Below are positions 23,310-32,119 of a stretch of 37,858 nucleotides of DNA, piece by piece. The stretch is from Bacteroides sp. GTDB lineage: Bacteria; Bacteroidota; Bacteroidia; Bacteroidales; Marinifilaceae. The translations under genes were made by a program, and so were the position numbers. The stretch is from positions 1-37,858 of the forward strand of contig JAETOX010000016.1 of NCBI GenBank assembly GCA_021771575.1, read 5' to 3'. The notes under the pieces are model-generated. The model worked only from the letters and a program-made list of their open reading frames with translations, was not told the DNA's origin and made no database searches. The first letter of the stretch is position 1. The number at the start of each line of letters is the position of its first letter.

Positions 23310-25490
23310 TTATTTCTCCTCATTTTCCACCCGCATAACCGTTTCTACTCCTTTTACTTGTGAAATCCGGGAAACAATATTGTTCAAATCAACCGTATTG
23401 TGCACATACAAATGAATGACTCCTTCGAATATACCATCCCGGGCATCGAAATGGATCATCCGCATATTTACAGTTTCTTCGTGGGCGATCAAAGAGGTGA
23501 TCTCACTCACAATTCCCTGCGAGTCGATACCGGTAATCCGGACAACTGCCAAAAAAGACATCAATTTATGACTAACCCATTTGACAGGTACGATTTTATC
23601 CCCGAAACTGGCCATTAAACGAATCGCCTCAGGACAGGAGCGTTTATGCACAATCACTTTGGTACCCGCAATATTCAATCCCACGACATCATCTCCTGGA
23701 ATCGGATTACAACAGGGAGCAATGGCAAAGTCCGAATTGACATCAATGGGAAGATCGTTCTGATTTTTTTTCTTCCCGTCGACCTCTTTGCCAGACCATA
23801 GAAATTGTAATTTCCAATATTTGATAAATCGGTTTTCCGTCTTCCTTTTCAACAGCTTTTCCAACTCTTCTTCTGTAATGACACTTTTGGCAATCTCTAC
23901 ATAGAGATCGTCTTTATTTGTCAGTCCGTAATTCGCCAGTACTTTTTTCAAAGGTTCGGAAGTCGGAGGTAAGTCTAGCTTCTTTATCACATTTTCAAAA
24001 ATAGCAATTCCATTGCGCATCAACTCTTTACGATATTTTTTAAAAGAAGCGTTGATATGGGTACGGGCCTTTGCCGTAACGACAAATTCGAGCCATTCTT
24101 TTTGAGGTTTCTGTTTATCGCTGGTCAGAATTTCCACCTGATCTCCACTAGCCAACTTCTGACTCATAGGTACCAATTTGTGATTCACCTTAGCTCCGAT
24201 ACAGGAGTTTCCAATTTCTGTGTGGATATCATACGCAAAATCCAAAGCTGTAGCTCCTTTGGGCAAAGTGCGCATATATCCTTTAGGGGTGAATACCCGG
24301 ATTTCTTTGGCAAAAAGATTAAGTTTGAATTCGTCCAGAAATTCCAGTGCACTGGCATCGGGTTGGTCCAGAATTTCTTTCAAGCTTGCCAACCACTTAT
24401 CCAGTTCTGAACTCTCCCCTTCGTTTTTATATTTCCAATGAGCAGCCAGCCCTTTTTCGGCAATTTCATCCATACGTTCAGAACGAATCTGTACCTCGAA
24501 CCATTGCCCTTCCGGTCCCATCACTGTCAGGTGTAACGCTTCATACCCATTGGCTTTGGGGACACTCACCCAATCGCGTATTCTTTCAGGTTTAGGACTA
24601 TAAATATCCGTAATCAAAGAATAAATATTCCAACATTGCCATTTTTCCGGCTGATCTTCCTTGGGTTTGAAAACAATCCTCACCGCCAGCAAATCGTATA
24701 TCTCGTCGAAGCTGATATTCCGTCTTTGCATTTTCAGCCATACAGAATACACACTTTTAGTTCGTGCCGTAATTGTATATTCGTAATGATTATCGCTTAA
24801 ACGTTGCCGAATCGGCCGGATGAATTCCTCGAATAAAGCAGAAAATTGTCTTTTATAGGCTTCGATCTTATTGGCAATCACCTCATATTCTTCGGGATGT
24901 TCATATTTCATGCTCAGATCTTCCAGTTCGGTCTTGATGGCATGAAGTCCCATCCGGTGGGCCAAAGGAGCATAAATATAAAGAGTCTCGCTCGCAATTT
25001 TTACTTGTTTGTGCTCAGGCATAAAAGCCAGCGTTCGCATGTTGTGCAGCCGGTCAGCGATTTTAATCAGGATCACCCGTACATCATCGGCCAAGGTCAG
25101 AATCATTTTCCGAAAGCTTTCAGCCTGCCGGCTCGTATCCGAGCCCATCACTCCGCTGATCTTGGTGAGGCCGTCCACAATACTGGCCACTTTCGGCCCG
25201 AACAAATTAGAGATATCTTCTACGGTATAATCAGTATCTTCTACCACATCATGTAGTAAGGCAGAAATAGCAGAAGTTGTACCTAAGCCGATTTCCTTAA
25301 CTGCAATTTTGGCTACAGCCAAAGGATGCAGGATATAAGGTTCCCCCGATCTTCTTTTGACTCCTTTATGAGCTTTATTAGCAAATTCGAAAGCTTCTCT
25401 GATCCTTTGCCTGTTTTCTTTAGAAGTTTCTTTCCGCAAAGATCTCAATAAATCCTCAAAGGCCTCTTTTATCTGTTCTTGTTCTGTCAT
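23310..25490 (-). CDS. RelA/SpoT-type (p)ppGpp synthetase/hydrolase
   Basis: This 726-residue enzyme controls (p)ppGpp, the stringent-response alarmone. Domains in order: HD hydrolase (residues about 40-190, with YILHPLAVAKIAV and LLHDVVEDTDYT, the HDxxED motif being intact), then synthetase (about 230-370, including RTKSVYSVWLKMQRRNISFD and YDLLAVRIVF). The TGS domain (about 410-470) has VFTPKGYMRTLPKGATALDF, and the C-terminal ACT domain (about 650-726) ends VKGVETVMRVENEEK. The intact HD box indicates hydrolase activity, so it is probably the bifunctional enzyme. Length matches the family. The leader upstream carries palindromic repeats. Confidence 0.95.
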   Translation of the reverse strand: MTEQEQIKEAFEDLLRSLRKETSKENRQRIREAFEFANKAHKGVKRRSGEPYILHPLAVAKIAVKEIGLGTTSAISALLHDVVEDTDYTVEDISNLFGPKVASIVDGLTKISGVMGSDTSRQAESFRKMILTLADDVRVILIKIADRLHNMRTLAFMPEHKQVKIASETLYIYAPLAHRMGLHAIKTELEDLSMKYEHPEEYEVIANKIEAYKRQFSALFEEFIRPIRQRLSDNHYEYTITARTKSVYSVWLKMQRRNISFDEIYDLLAVRIVFKPKEDQPEKWQCWNIYSLITDIYSPKPERIRDWVSVPKANGYEALHLTVMGPEGQWFEVQIRSERMDEIAEKGLAAHWKYKNEGESSELDKWLASLKEILDQPDASALEFLDEFKLNLFAKEIRVFTPKGYMRTLPKGATALDFAYDIHTEIGNSCIGAKVNHKLVPMSQKLASGDQVEILTSDKQKPQKEWLEFVVTAKARTHINASFKKYRKELMRNGIAIFENVIKKLDLPPTSEPLKKVLANYGLTNKDDLYVEIAKSVITEEELEKLLKRKTENRFIKYWKLQFLWSGKEVDGKKKNQNDLPIDVNSDFAIAPCCNPIPGDDVVGLNIAGTKVIVHKRSCPEAIRLMASFGDKIVPVKWVSHKLMSFLAVVRITGIDSQGIVSEITSLIAHEETVNMRMIHFDARDGIFEGVIHLYVHNTVDLNNIVSRISQVKGVETVMRVENEEK

Positions 25491-25507
25491 AGGCTGCTAT
25501 AAAAATA

Positions 25508-25640
25508 GATGAAACGGATAAAAAGGACAACACGGATAAAAAGATAAAGCAGTTTATTGGGTACCCCAAAAACCGTTTTATCTTTCGTCCTTTTTATCTG
25601 TTTTATTTTTCACCCACTTTATCCGTTTCATATTTCATCT
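25508..25640. repeat. Intergenic palindromic repeat cluster
   Basis: GATGAAACGGATAAAAAGGAC (25,508-25,528) recurs as its reverse complement in the right arm, split between GTCCTTTTTATC (25,587-25,598) and TTTATCCGTTTCAT (25,618-25,631). The centre is the small hairpin TTGGG-TAC-CCCAA at 25,557-25,569. The 14-mer CTTTATCCGTTTCA (25,617-25,630) occurs again at 32,103-32,116, and GATGAAACGG at 32,064-32,073. The dyad could serve as a transcription terminator for murI, but it lacks a GC-rich stem next to a T-run. Confidence 0.7.
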
Positions 25641-25663
25641 GTTTTATCCACTTCATCCCCTTG

Positions 25664-25671
25664 CAAATATA
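25664..25671 (-). promoter_or_regulatory. Possible -7 promoter box of the RelA/SpoT gene
   Basis: On the - strand this reads TATATTTG, matching TAnnTTTG, followed by a C. It would give a leader of about 165 nt that contains the palindromic repeats. No -33 TTG is evident at the expected spacing. Confidence 0.42.
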
Positions 25672-25725
25672 ATGAAAATATAAAATGAATGCAGTATTAT
25701 TCCGGTAGCTTTTTCACTCTCAAAG

Positions 25726-26562
25726 CTAGCAAGGCAACCGAAGTTGAGTACACTGAATAAGCTTGCCCATAAAAATGCCAGCCATTTCCTCGAACAATTC
25801 CGCTTTTTCAGTCGAAAAATAACAGATTTCCCCTTGTTTACTTAGCCGCTGTTCCATTTCAGGATGTCGCTGCAAATAATTGGCCAGACTTCCTGCCACG
25901 ATATGTCCCTGGCTAATCACGTTCAGCGAAGAAGGAGCAAACTGTCGGATCAAGGGAAGCAACAAAGGATAATGAGTACATCCCAAAATTACCGTATCCA
26001 TTTCAGGATCGGCACACCACAGTTCCCGTAAGGATTTTTCGACAAAATAGGCAGCACCAGCACCGTTCAACTCATTATTTTCCACCAAAGGGACCCACAT
26101 CGGACAAGCTAACTGGGTAATTCGGAATTTATGGGAACCATACAATTTTTCGATTTCCAGAGGATAGGAACCTGAAGCCACCGTCCCCCGTGTGGCCAAA
26201 ATGCCAATATGCCCATTCTGGGAATATTGTGCTAGCGCTTCTACGCTAGGGCGGATCACTCCCAGCACCCTTTTTTCCGGAGCAATCTCTGGCAAATCTA
26301 CCTGCTGAATTGTGCGAAGCGCCTTAGCCGAAGCTGTATTACAGGCCAGAATAACCAAACGGCATCCCATACTGAACAAATGGGATACAGCTTCACGAGT
26401 ATAACGATACACCACATCAAAAGAGTGAGTCCCATACGGTGCACGTGCATTATCTCCCAGATAAATATAATCGTATTGTGGCAATACCCGGACGATTTCT
26501 TTCAATATCGTCAAACCTCCGTAACCAGAATCGAACACACCGATTTTTTCACCTTGTAGCAT
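25726..26562 (-). CDS. murI: Glutamate racemase
   Basis: MurI supplies D-glutamate for peptidoglycan by deprotonating the alpha carbon with two cysteines. The 278-residue product shows GVFDSGYGGLTILKEIVRVL at the N-terminus, YLGDNARAPYG, the first catalytic cysteine in LACNTASAKALR (near residue 74), and the second in VILGCTHYPLL (near residue 195). Length is normal for the family. It follows the OmpH gene on the - strand; a strong terminator lies between the two, so it probably has its own promoter. Confidence 0.96.
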   Translation of the reverse strand: MLQGEKIGVFDSGYGGLTILKEIVRVLPQYDYIYLGDNARAPYGTHSFDVVYRYTREAVSHLFSMGCRLVILACNTASAKALRTIQQVDLPEIAPEKRVLGVIRPSVEALAQYSQNGHIGILATRGTVASGSYPLEIEKLYGSHKFRITQLACPMWVPLVENNELNGAGAAYFVEKSLRELWCADPEMDTVILGCTHYPLLLPLIRQFAPSSLNVISQGHIVAGSLANYLQRHPEMEQRLSKQGEICYFSTEKAELFEEMAGIFMGKLIQCTQLRLPC

Positions 26563-26581
26563 ATACTCAAGAGATTAATCA

Positions 26582-26609
26582 AAAAAGCCGCCTTGAGGGC
26601 GGCTTTTTC
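26582..26609 (-). terminator. Terminator of the OmpH gene
   Basis: GCCGCC and GGCGGC enclose a 5-nt loop (TTGAG) and are bordered by an A-run on the left and T-run on the right, so the stem extends through A-T pairs. It can act on both strands, and lies between the OmpH stop codon and the murI start. Confidence 0.88.
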
Positions 26610-26624
26610 CATCCAAGATAAATT

Positions 26625-27134
26625 TTATTGTAATCCTAATTTTTTCTTAACCAGCGGTAAAATATCGTCAGCAGTTTCCGCTACATATAAAATACCAGCA
26701 TTCAATTCAAAAATATAAGTAAAGCCATTTTCCTTACCCACCGCTTTGATAGCATTCAATGCTTTATCCATAACCGGCTGCATCAAACTCTTCTGAGATT
26801 TGTCCAGTTCTGTCATCGCAATTTCTTGAAAACGCTGTATTCTTTGATATAATTCCTGTAATTCCTGTTCTTTAGAGGCACGGATCACTTCGGAATAAGT
26901 TTTCTCTTTTTCACTGAATTCGGCAGACTTGGTCTGGAACTGTTCGCGCAGATTAGTCATTTCCTTCTCTACTTCATCCTGCTTAGCCTGGAACTGCTTC
27001 TGTGCTTCAGTCCATTCAGGCATAGCCTGAATCAACTTCTGCGTATCGATATATCCCAGTTTTGTCTGAGCAGAAACACTCATAGCCCCTAAACTCAATG
27101 CTACAAGTACAAACAATTTAATTACATTCTTCAT
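26625..27134 (-). CDS. OmpH/Skp-family periplasmic chaperone
   Basis: Skp-like proteins hold unfolded outer-membrane proteins in the periplasm and pass them to BAM. The 169-residue product has a signal peptide (MKNVIKLFVLVALSLGAMSV, cleaved after SAQ). The body then starts KLGYIDTQKLIQAMPEWTEA. A long coiled coil runs over residues 45-115 (QFQAKQDEVEKEMTNLREQF, then AEFSEKEKTYSEVIRASKEQ), and the tail returns to the trimer core (FTYIFELNAGILYVAETADD). It is transcribed away from bamA's 3' end (168 bp gap) from a good promoter of its own. Confidence 0.94.
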   Translation of the reverse strand: MKNVIKLFVLVALSLGAMSVSAQTKLGYIDTQKLIQAMPEWTEAQKQFQAKQDEVEKEMTNLREQFQTKSAEFSEKEKTYSEVIRASKEQELQELYQRIQRFQEIAMTELDKSQKSLMQPVMDKALNAIKAVGKENGFTYIFELNAGILYVAETADDILPLVKKKLGLQ

Positions 27135-27178
27135 CGTCTTATGGTTTATTGTTTTGATTCTACATTAATTATACCTGA

Positions 27179-27209
27179 CAAAAATAATAAAATAAATCCG
27201 CTTTTCAAG
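27179..27209 (-). promoter_or_regulatory. Promoter of the OmpH gene
   Basis: On the - strand, a CTTG (27,206-27,209) lies 19 bp before TATTTTTG (27,179-27,186). This fits the Bacteroidetes -33 TTG and -7 TAnnTTTG pattern with canonical spacing. Transcription would begin near 27,172, about 38 nt before the start codon. Confidence 0.65.
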
Positions 27210-27302
27210 TGAAAAGAGAAAATAGACAATTGAAAATGATATTTATTAGGTCCTTTAAACATTAAACAATGAACATTAAAGGGACTTTAACCGGACTTCC
27301 GG

Positions 27303-29855
27303 TTAAAATTCCTGTCCTAAGACAAAGTGAATCTGAGACCCCGAAGCACCCGAGCGTCCCGGTACTTTGTCGAATCCATACCCCCAGTCGATACCCAACA
27401 AACCGAACATCGGCAGGAAAACACGCAATCCGACACCGGCCGACCGATACAAATTGAAGGGCTCGAAATCTTTAATGTCATACCAAGAATTACCGGCTTC
27501 CAGGAAAGCCAAAGCGTAAATGGTAGCCGATTGTGCTAACGAAATCGGATACCGCACTTCCATCGTCAATTTCGAATACAAACTGGCATCGGAAGCACTC
27601 GGCGCTAGGAAACTCGAACCCGCATTCGTCAAAGAACCGTTTTCGTATCCTCTCAAGCCGATGTATTCACGTCCATACAAACTATATCCCGACATTCCGT
27701 CTCCTCCCATTTCGAAACCTTCAAACGGAGAGCGTTTGTGTTTATTGAAATGTCCCAGATAACCGTACTGCACACCGGTATACAACACAAATTTTTCTTT
27801 TTGATCCAAAGGCATAAACACCTTTCCCTGAAATTTCCATTTATGGAATTCAATCCAGCGGTATTTATCTTCGTCCTTGATATTCGGGCTACCATAGTTC
27901 TTATCAGTAAACCAAGAATAAGGAGGTGTAAAGGTCAGCCCTAAGGTAAAATCAGAACCTTTCCGGGTATACAACGGATTGTCAATAGAACTTCTTCTCA
28001 ATTGGACAGCGAACGACAGATTGTTGGAATTACCTTCTTGTATGATGTAATAAGGCCAATTCTTCAGGGTATAGCGCTGATAGGATGCTTCCGTATACAT
28101 TGTAAAATAATCGTCCGGCCAAGTGATACGGCGCCCTAATCCGGCACTTAGTCCAAAGGTAGTCATCAACTGGCTGTCATCGTACATATCCTTGGCAGAA
28201 CTTCCGGCATAATAAGAATTATAATAACTCCGGGAATAACCAGTTTGTCTGGAATAGTAAGCCGATACACTCAGAGAATTCGGCTTCTTACCTCCCAACC
28301 ACGGTTCACGGAAAGAAACACTGAACGAGGTATAATATTTTCCGTTGGTCTGTGCCTTCAAGCTCAGAGTTTGTCCATCTCCCTGAGGTAACGGCCGGTA
28401 AGATTCCCAGTTAAAAATATTCCGCATCGAGAAATTGGTAAAAGTCAACCCCACCGAACCGATGATCATTCCGGCCCCCCAACCTCCAGAAATCTCGATC
28501 TTATCATTGGCTTTTTCTTCCACTTTATAAACCAAGTCTACCGTACCAGCTTCCTGATTCGGTATCGGGTCCGGTGAAATTTTTTCCGGATCGAAATGTC
28601 CCAGATTCGCTAACTCCCGAATACTCCGGATGATATCGTCCCGGCTGAATAATTCTCCCGGATAAGTATACAATTCCCGGCGAATCACATGTTCATGCGT
28701 ACGGTCGTTACCTTTAATGATCACCCGATCGATTGTGGCCTGAGGACCTTCTACCAAACGGATTTCCACATTGATAGAGTCTTTTCCCACCACCGTTTCA
28801 ATCGGCAGCGAACGGAAAAACAGGTATCCCTTGTTCAGATATATCAGGTTGGCCACAGCATCGTCATCAGAATTAAGACGTTCTTCGAAATACTTTTTAT
28901 TATATACATCACCCTTTTTAATATTTAGAATCTGGGAAAGCATTTCTGCATCGGCCACCGTATTCCCTACCCAAGTGATGTTATTATAATAGTATTTATT
29001 CCCTTCTTCTACATCGATATAAATTTTCACCCGATTAGGAGAAACCTGTACAACACTATCGGCCAGAATCGAAGCATCCCGATAACCCAGTTCGTTGTAT
29101 TTATCGAGCAAGTTATATTTATCCTCTTCATAACTCTCCTCTATATACTTAGCCGATTTGAAGAAATTTTTCAGCGATTTTTCCTTAGTCTTTTTCATCG
29201 CCCCCTTCAGCTTACCGTCACGCACTTCCTGGTTTCCGGTAATCACAATATCGCTGATCTTGATCTTGCTCTTTCTTTCAACGTTCACATCCAAAATCAC
29301 AAAATTCGGATGTTCGGGATCGTCCCGTTGAAGTACTTTAATTTCTATGTTATAATACCCCTTTTCTTTGAAATACTTTTCAACGATACGTTCAAGATTA
29401 GAGATCATATTATCGGTTACCTGCGTACCCGGAGTCGGATTGATTCTCTCTTTTATCTTATTTTCTTCGGACTTTTTCAAACCGATAAAATTGATACGGG
29501 AGAGTTTGTGCCGTTCCACCAAATACAAAATCAGAAACACTTTATTTCCCTCATAATGATCGACAGTGATCGACACATCGGAAAACAGCCCTTGAGAATA
29601 TAAACGCCGAATCGCTTTTGTAATAGCATCTCCAGGGATGGCGATTTCACTACCTACAGCCAATCCCGATAATTGGATCAACGTCTGAGGGTCATATTGT
29701 TCTCCCAAACCGGTCACTTCAATACCACCGATTTCGTATGTTTTTGGACTGGAATAATACACTTCGGGAAGAGAATCCGTATCTGCAGTCTGTGCCATAG
29801 TTCGGCATACGCAGAAAAAAGTCATCAGAATACCAAGAATTACCTTTCTTATCAT
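27303..29855 (-). CDS. bamA: BamA outer-membrane assembly protein
   Basis: BamA is the central component of the outer-membrane beta-barrel insertion machine. The chosen start (MIRKVILGILMTFFCVCRTM) opens a clean signal peptide ending near AQ. A longer frame begins 10 codons earlier at 29,885. POTRA domains occupy about residues 45-440 (for example IGGIEVTGLGEQYDPQTLIQ, INFIGLKKSEENKIKERINP, ITWVGNTVADAEMLSQILNI). A 16-stranded barrel follows, with the lid/loop motif region EMGGDGMSGYSLYGREYIGL (conserved GL/G-R-Y region) and the terminal strand IHFVLGQEF. It follows uppS by about 45 bp and is probably co-transcribed with it. Confidence 0.95.
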   Translation of the reverse strand: MIRKVILGILMTFFCVCRTMAQTADTDSLPEVYYSSPKTYEIGGIEVTGLGEQYDPQTLIQLSGLAVGSEIAIPGDAITKAIRRLYSQGLFSDVSITVDHYEGNKVFLILYLVERHKLSRINFIGLKKSEENKIKERINPTPGTQVTDNMISNLERIVEKYFKEKGYYNIEIKVLQRDDPEHPNFVILDVNVERKSKIKISDIVITGNQEVRDGKLKGAMKKTKEKSLKNFFKSAKYIEESYEEDKYNLLDKYNELGYRDASILADSVVQVSPNRVKIYIDVEEGNKYYYNNITWVGNTVADAEMLSQILNIKKGDVYNKKYFEERLNSDDDAVANLIYLNKGYLFFRSLPIETVVGKDSINVEIRLVEGPQATIDRVIIKGNDRTHEHVIRRELYTYPGELFSRDDIIRSIRELANLGHFDPEKISPDPIPNQEAGTVDLVYKVEEKANDKIEISGGWGAGMIIGSVGLTFTNFSMRNIFNWESYRPLPQGDGQTLSLKAQTNGKYYTSFSVSFREPWLGGKKPNSLSVSAYYSRQTGYSRSYYNSYYAGSSAKDMYDDSQLMTTFGLSAGLGRRITWPDDYFTMYTEASYQRYTLKNWPYYIIQEGNSNNLSFAVQLRRSSIDNPLYTRKGSDFTLGLTFTPPYSWFTDKNYGSPNIKDEDKYRWIEFHKWKFQGKVFMPLDQKEKFVLYTGVQYGYLGHFNKHKRSPFEGFEMGGDGMSGYSLYGREYIGLRGYENGSLTNAGSSFLAPSASDASLYSKLTMEVRYPISLAQSATIYALAFLEAGNSWYDIKDFEPFNLYRSAGVGLRVFLPMFGLLGIDWGYGFDKVPGRSGASGSQIHFVLGQEF

Positions 29856-29900
29856 ATATTTTCTGTTAGCAACTTTTCGTTGCATTATAAAAATAGCCTT

Positions 29901-30650
29901 TTATTTATCTTTTATCTGTTCTCCCGTCATTCCAAAACGTCTTTCCCGCTGCTGAAAATTTCGGATTGCCAAATATAAATCATCTTTTTCAAAATCAGGC
30001 CAAAATTTGTCGATAAAATAAAATTCGGTATAGGCGGATTGCCATAATAAAAAATTACTCAAACGACATTCTCCGCTGGTACGGATCAACAAATCAGGAT
30101 CCGGAATGCCCGAGGTGGTCAGATAACCGGCAAAAACATCTTCCGTAGTCTGTAGTAAATCCGTCATTTTACCCTCTTTATAATCGCTAGCCAAGCGTTT
30201 GGCAGCCTCCAATATTTCCCAACGTGCTCCATAGCTCAGGGCCAGAATCAGAGTGACCCCTGTATTTTCGGCAGTTTGATCAATCAATCCCTTCATTTTT
30301 TTCCACACCTCTTCTGGTAAATCGGTTGTATGCCCGATCACCTTGATTCTCACCCCCTGCCGCATCAATTCCGACGTTTCATGGACAATAGCATCCGCCA
30401 TCAACCCCATCAAGGCATTCACTTCCGCCTCCGGCCGGTTCCAGTTTTCGATTGAAAAGGTATATAAAGTCAAATATTTCAACCCTATTTCACCTGCACC
30501 TTCCACAACACGCTTTACTGTCTCTACGCCTTCGCGATGACCATAAATCCGTTCAAAACCCCGCTGTTGGGCCCATCGGCCGTTGCCATCCATAATGATA
30601 GCGACATGCTGAGGTAAACCGTTTGCAATTATTTCTTCTTTTATCTCCAT
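29901..30650 (-). CDS. uppS: Isoprenyl transferase (undecaprenyl pyrophosphate synthase)
   Basis: UppS extends farnesyl pyrophosphate with isopentenyl units to the C55 lipid carrier used for peptidoglycan and O-antigen. The 249-residue product has the N-terminal substrate-binding motif IIMDGNGRWAQQRGFERIYG (Asp and Arg in the P-loop-like site). It also has YLTLYTFSIENWNRPEAEVN and the C-terminal PDLLIRTSGECRLSNFLLWQ, followed by AYTEFYFIDKFWPDF. Length is typical. It lies immediately upstream of bamA and after a 460-bp stretch that may hold a decayed gene. Confidence 0.95.
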   Translation of the reverse strand: MEIKEEIIANGLPQHVAIIMDGNGRWAQQRGFERIYGHREGVETVKRVVEGAGEIGLKYLTLYTFSIENWNRPEAEVNALMGLMADAIVHETSELMRQGVRIKVIGHTTDLPEEVWKKMKGLIDQTAENTGVTLILALSYGARWEILEAAKRLASDYKEGKMTDLLQTTEDVFAGYLTTSGIPDPDLLIRTSGECRLSNFLLWQSAYTEFYFIDKFWPDFEKDDLYLAIRNFQQRERRFGMTGEQIKDK

Positions 30651-30663
30651 GAGCTCATATTAA

Positions 30664-31110
30664 TCAAAATACTAAAAATGACACTCCAGATTCATCGGAA
30701 AACGATAAGAAAAAGGATGCCTGTAACAAAAAACAGTCTTCATTAAACCAGAAACCTAGTTTCTCCCATACTTCAGGACTCCTGCAACCGATCAATCTTA
30801 TCCATAAAAGTTCCCAACCGTCCCATTCAATATCAGAAGACCATTGCCGATAAAAGTTAAATTTCACTCTCCCAGATAATAGTCCTTCTCCGATAACTCC
30901 GACGTCTGCGCCAGGTTGACAAAAACCGCTCAAAGATAACAACAAAAGCGATAAAAGTGAAAAGGAGAAAGTGAAAATTCGGGTAACAAATGCTAAGAAA
31001 CAATAACATCCTCCTCAGGACAGACACAACTGCCTTTCTCCGAACGTATACTGATTCTTGCCTTTTTCCACGTTTTTCCATATTACTATCCTGTTCTGCT
31101 CATTTCTTTT
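30664..31110 (-). other. Gap of 450 bp, possibly a decayed outer-membrane protein gene
   Basis: No intact gene is visible. In one - strand frame a signal-peptide-like stretch (FSLLSLLLLSLSGFCQ) is followed by about 80 codons up to 30,664. In the neighbouring frame LAQTSELSEKDYYLGE ends in a stop but resembles the start of mature DUF6089-type proteins, a family often encoded between nadK and uppS in Bacteroidales. In-frame stops and apparent frame changes suggest a ruin. Alternatively it is non-coding. The best frame (30,664-30,945) was not identified as any family. Confidence 0.35.
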
Positions 31111-32010
31111 TTACTCGAAACGATGTCCTCCGTTTCGCTTATCTTCTCCCCACATCAATTTATTTCTCAAAGTACTATAGTAATTATGCTGGGGAAGTTT
31201 CACCACATTCATTTTAGCCTGGGCAGTCCGGATAGTCAACACAGGCCCGTCACTCATTTTTTGCAAACGCGAATCCATACTCAGCACAAATTCGCCAGAG
31301 CGGCCTTCCACTTTTAGTCTGATTTCCGCCTCATTCGGAACAATCAGCGGCCGCATGCTAAGATTATGAGGACAAATAGGCGTCAAGATGATATTCCGAC
31401 ATTCCGGACTTACGATCGGCCCCCCTCCACTAAGCGAATAAGCGGTAGAACCGGTCGGAGTAGCCACCACCAGTCCATCGGCCCAATAAGTCGTCAGGTA
31501 AACCGTTCCGATATAAGCATGTATTTTCAGCAAAGAAGAGGTAGCAGCTTTTAAAATGCCCACTTCATTCAAGGCATAATCAAATCCAGACATTACTTTT
31601 CCATCCACTTCCAACTGCAACATATCCCGCTGTTCAACAGAGTACTGTCTGGTTGCAATACACCGAATGGCATCATCGATTTCTCCAGCGGGAACATTGG
31701 CCAGAAATCCCAGATGCCCGCTATTCACCCCCAATACCGGGACACTGTTGTCCTTCACATATACCACAGAATCCAAAAAAGTTCCATCCCCACCAACACT
31801 CAGAAACAAACTGACCTTTTCCGCACCGAACCCTTCTTTTCCGAAACAAGTCCGGAAAGGAGGCACACAAGCATACTTTTCTCTAAGCAAAACCGCCAGT
31901 CTCTCCTCACACACCATTCCGATGCCCTCTTGTTGTAAACCATCTAGTAAACGTTTCAGGTAAGGGTAAAACTCCTCTTCTATGTCTCTACCGTATATTG
32001 CAACCACCAT
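31111..32010 (-). CDS. nadK: NAD kinase
   Basis: NadK phosphorylates NAD to NADP. The start at 32,010 (MVVAIYGRDIEEEFYPYLKR) fits family N-termini and gives 299 residues. A longer frame to 32,094 adds an implausible 28-residue extension across the promoter. Key motifs are LFLSVGGDGTFLDSV (GGDGT active-site box), VLGVNSGHLGFLANV, DYALNEVGILKAATSS, and the NAD-contact region WADGLVVATPTGSTAYSLSG plus SGGGPIVSPECRNIIL. A TATCTTTG box lies 30 bp upstream. It lies divergently from nothing and is followed by the 450-bp gap. Confidence 0.95.
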   Translation of the reverse strand: MVVAIYGRDIEEEFYPYLKRLLDGLQQEGIGMVCEERLAVLLREKYACVPPFRTCFGKEGFGAEKVSLFLSVGGDGTFLDSVVYVKDNSVPVLGVNSGHLGFLANVPAGEIDDAIRCIATRQYSVEQRDMLQLEVDGKVMSGFDYALNEVGILKAATSSLLKIHAYIGTVYLTTYWADGLVVATPTGSTAYSLSGGGPIVSPECRNIILTPICPHNLSMRPLIVPNEAEIRLKVEGRSGEFVLSMDSRLQKMSDGPVLTIRTAQAKMNVVKLPQHNYYSTLRNKLMWGEDKRNGGHRFE

Positions 32011-32039
32011 AATCCATTCATCTTGAAATTCATTGAGGA

Positions 32040-32047
32040 CAAAGATA
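32040..32047 (-). promoter_or_regulatory. Probable -7 promoter box of nadK
   Basis: On the - strand this reads TATCTTTG, matching TAnnTTTG. It would start transcripts about 20 nt before the nadK ATG at 32,010, which supports the shorter start. Confidence 0.5.
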
Positions 32048-32054
32048 GAAAAAA

Positions 32055-32116
32055 GATAAAACCGATGAAACGGTTTATCACATAACCCAACCACTTCAAT
32101 CGCTTTATCCGTTTCA
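32055..32116. repeat. Second copy of the palindromic intergenic repeat
   Basis: GATAAAACCG (32,055-32,064) and CGGTTTATC (32,071-32,079) form a hairpin with a 6-nt loop, nearly perfect. GATGAAACGG (32,064-32,073) and CTTTATCCGTTTCA (32,103-32,116) both recur in the 25,508-25,640 cluster upstream of the RelA/SpoT gene. Confidence 0.65.
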
Positions 32117-32119
32117 ACC

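Noticed and set aside
32011..32094. 28-residue N-terminal extension of nadK
   Set aside because: It spans a -7 promoter box and a palindromic repeat. Family members start at the MVVAIYGR-type end.
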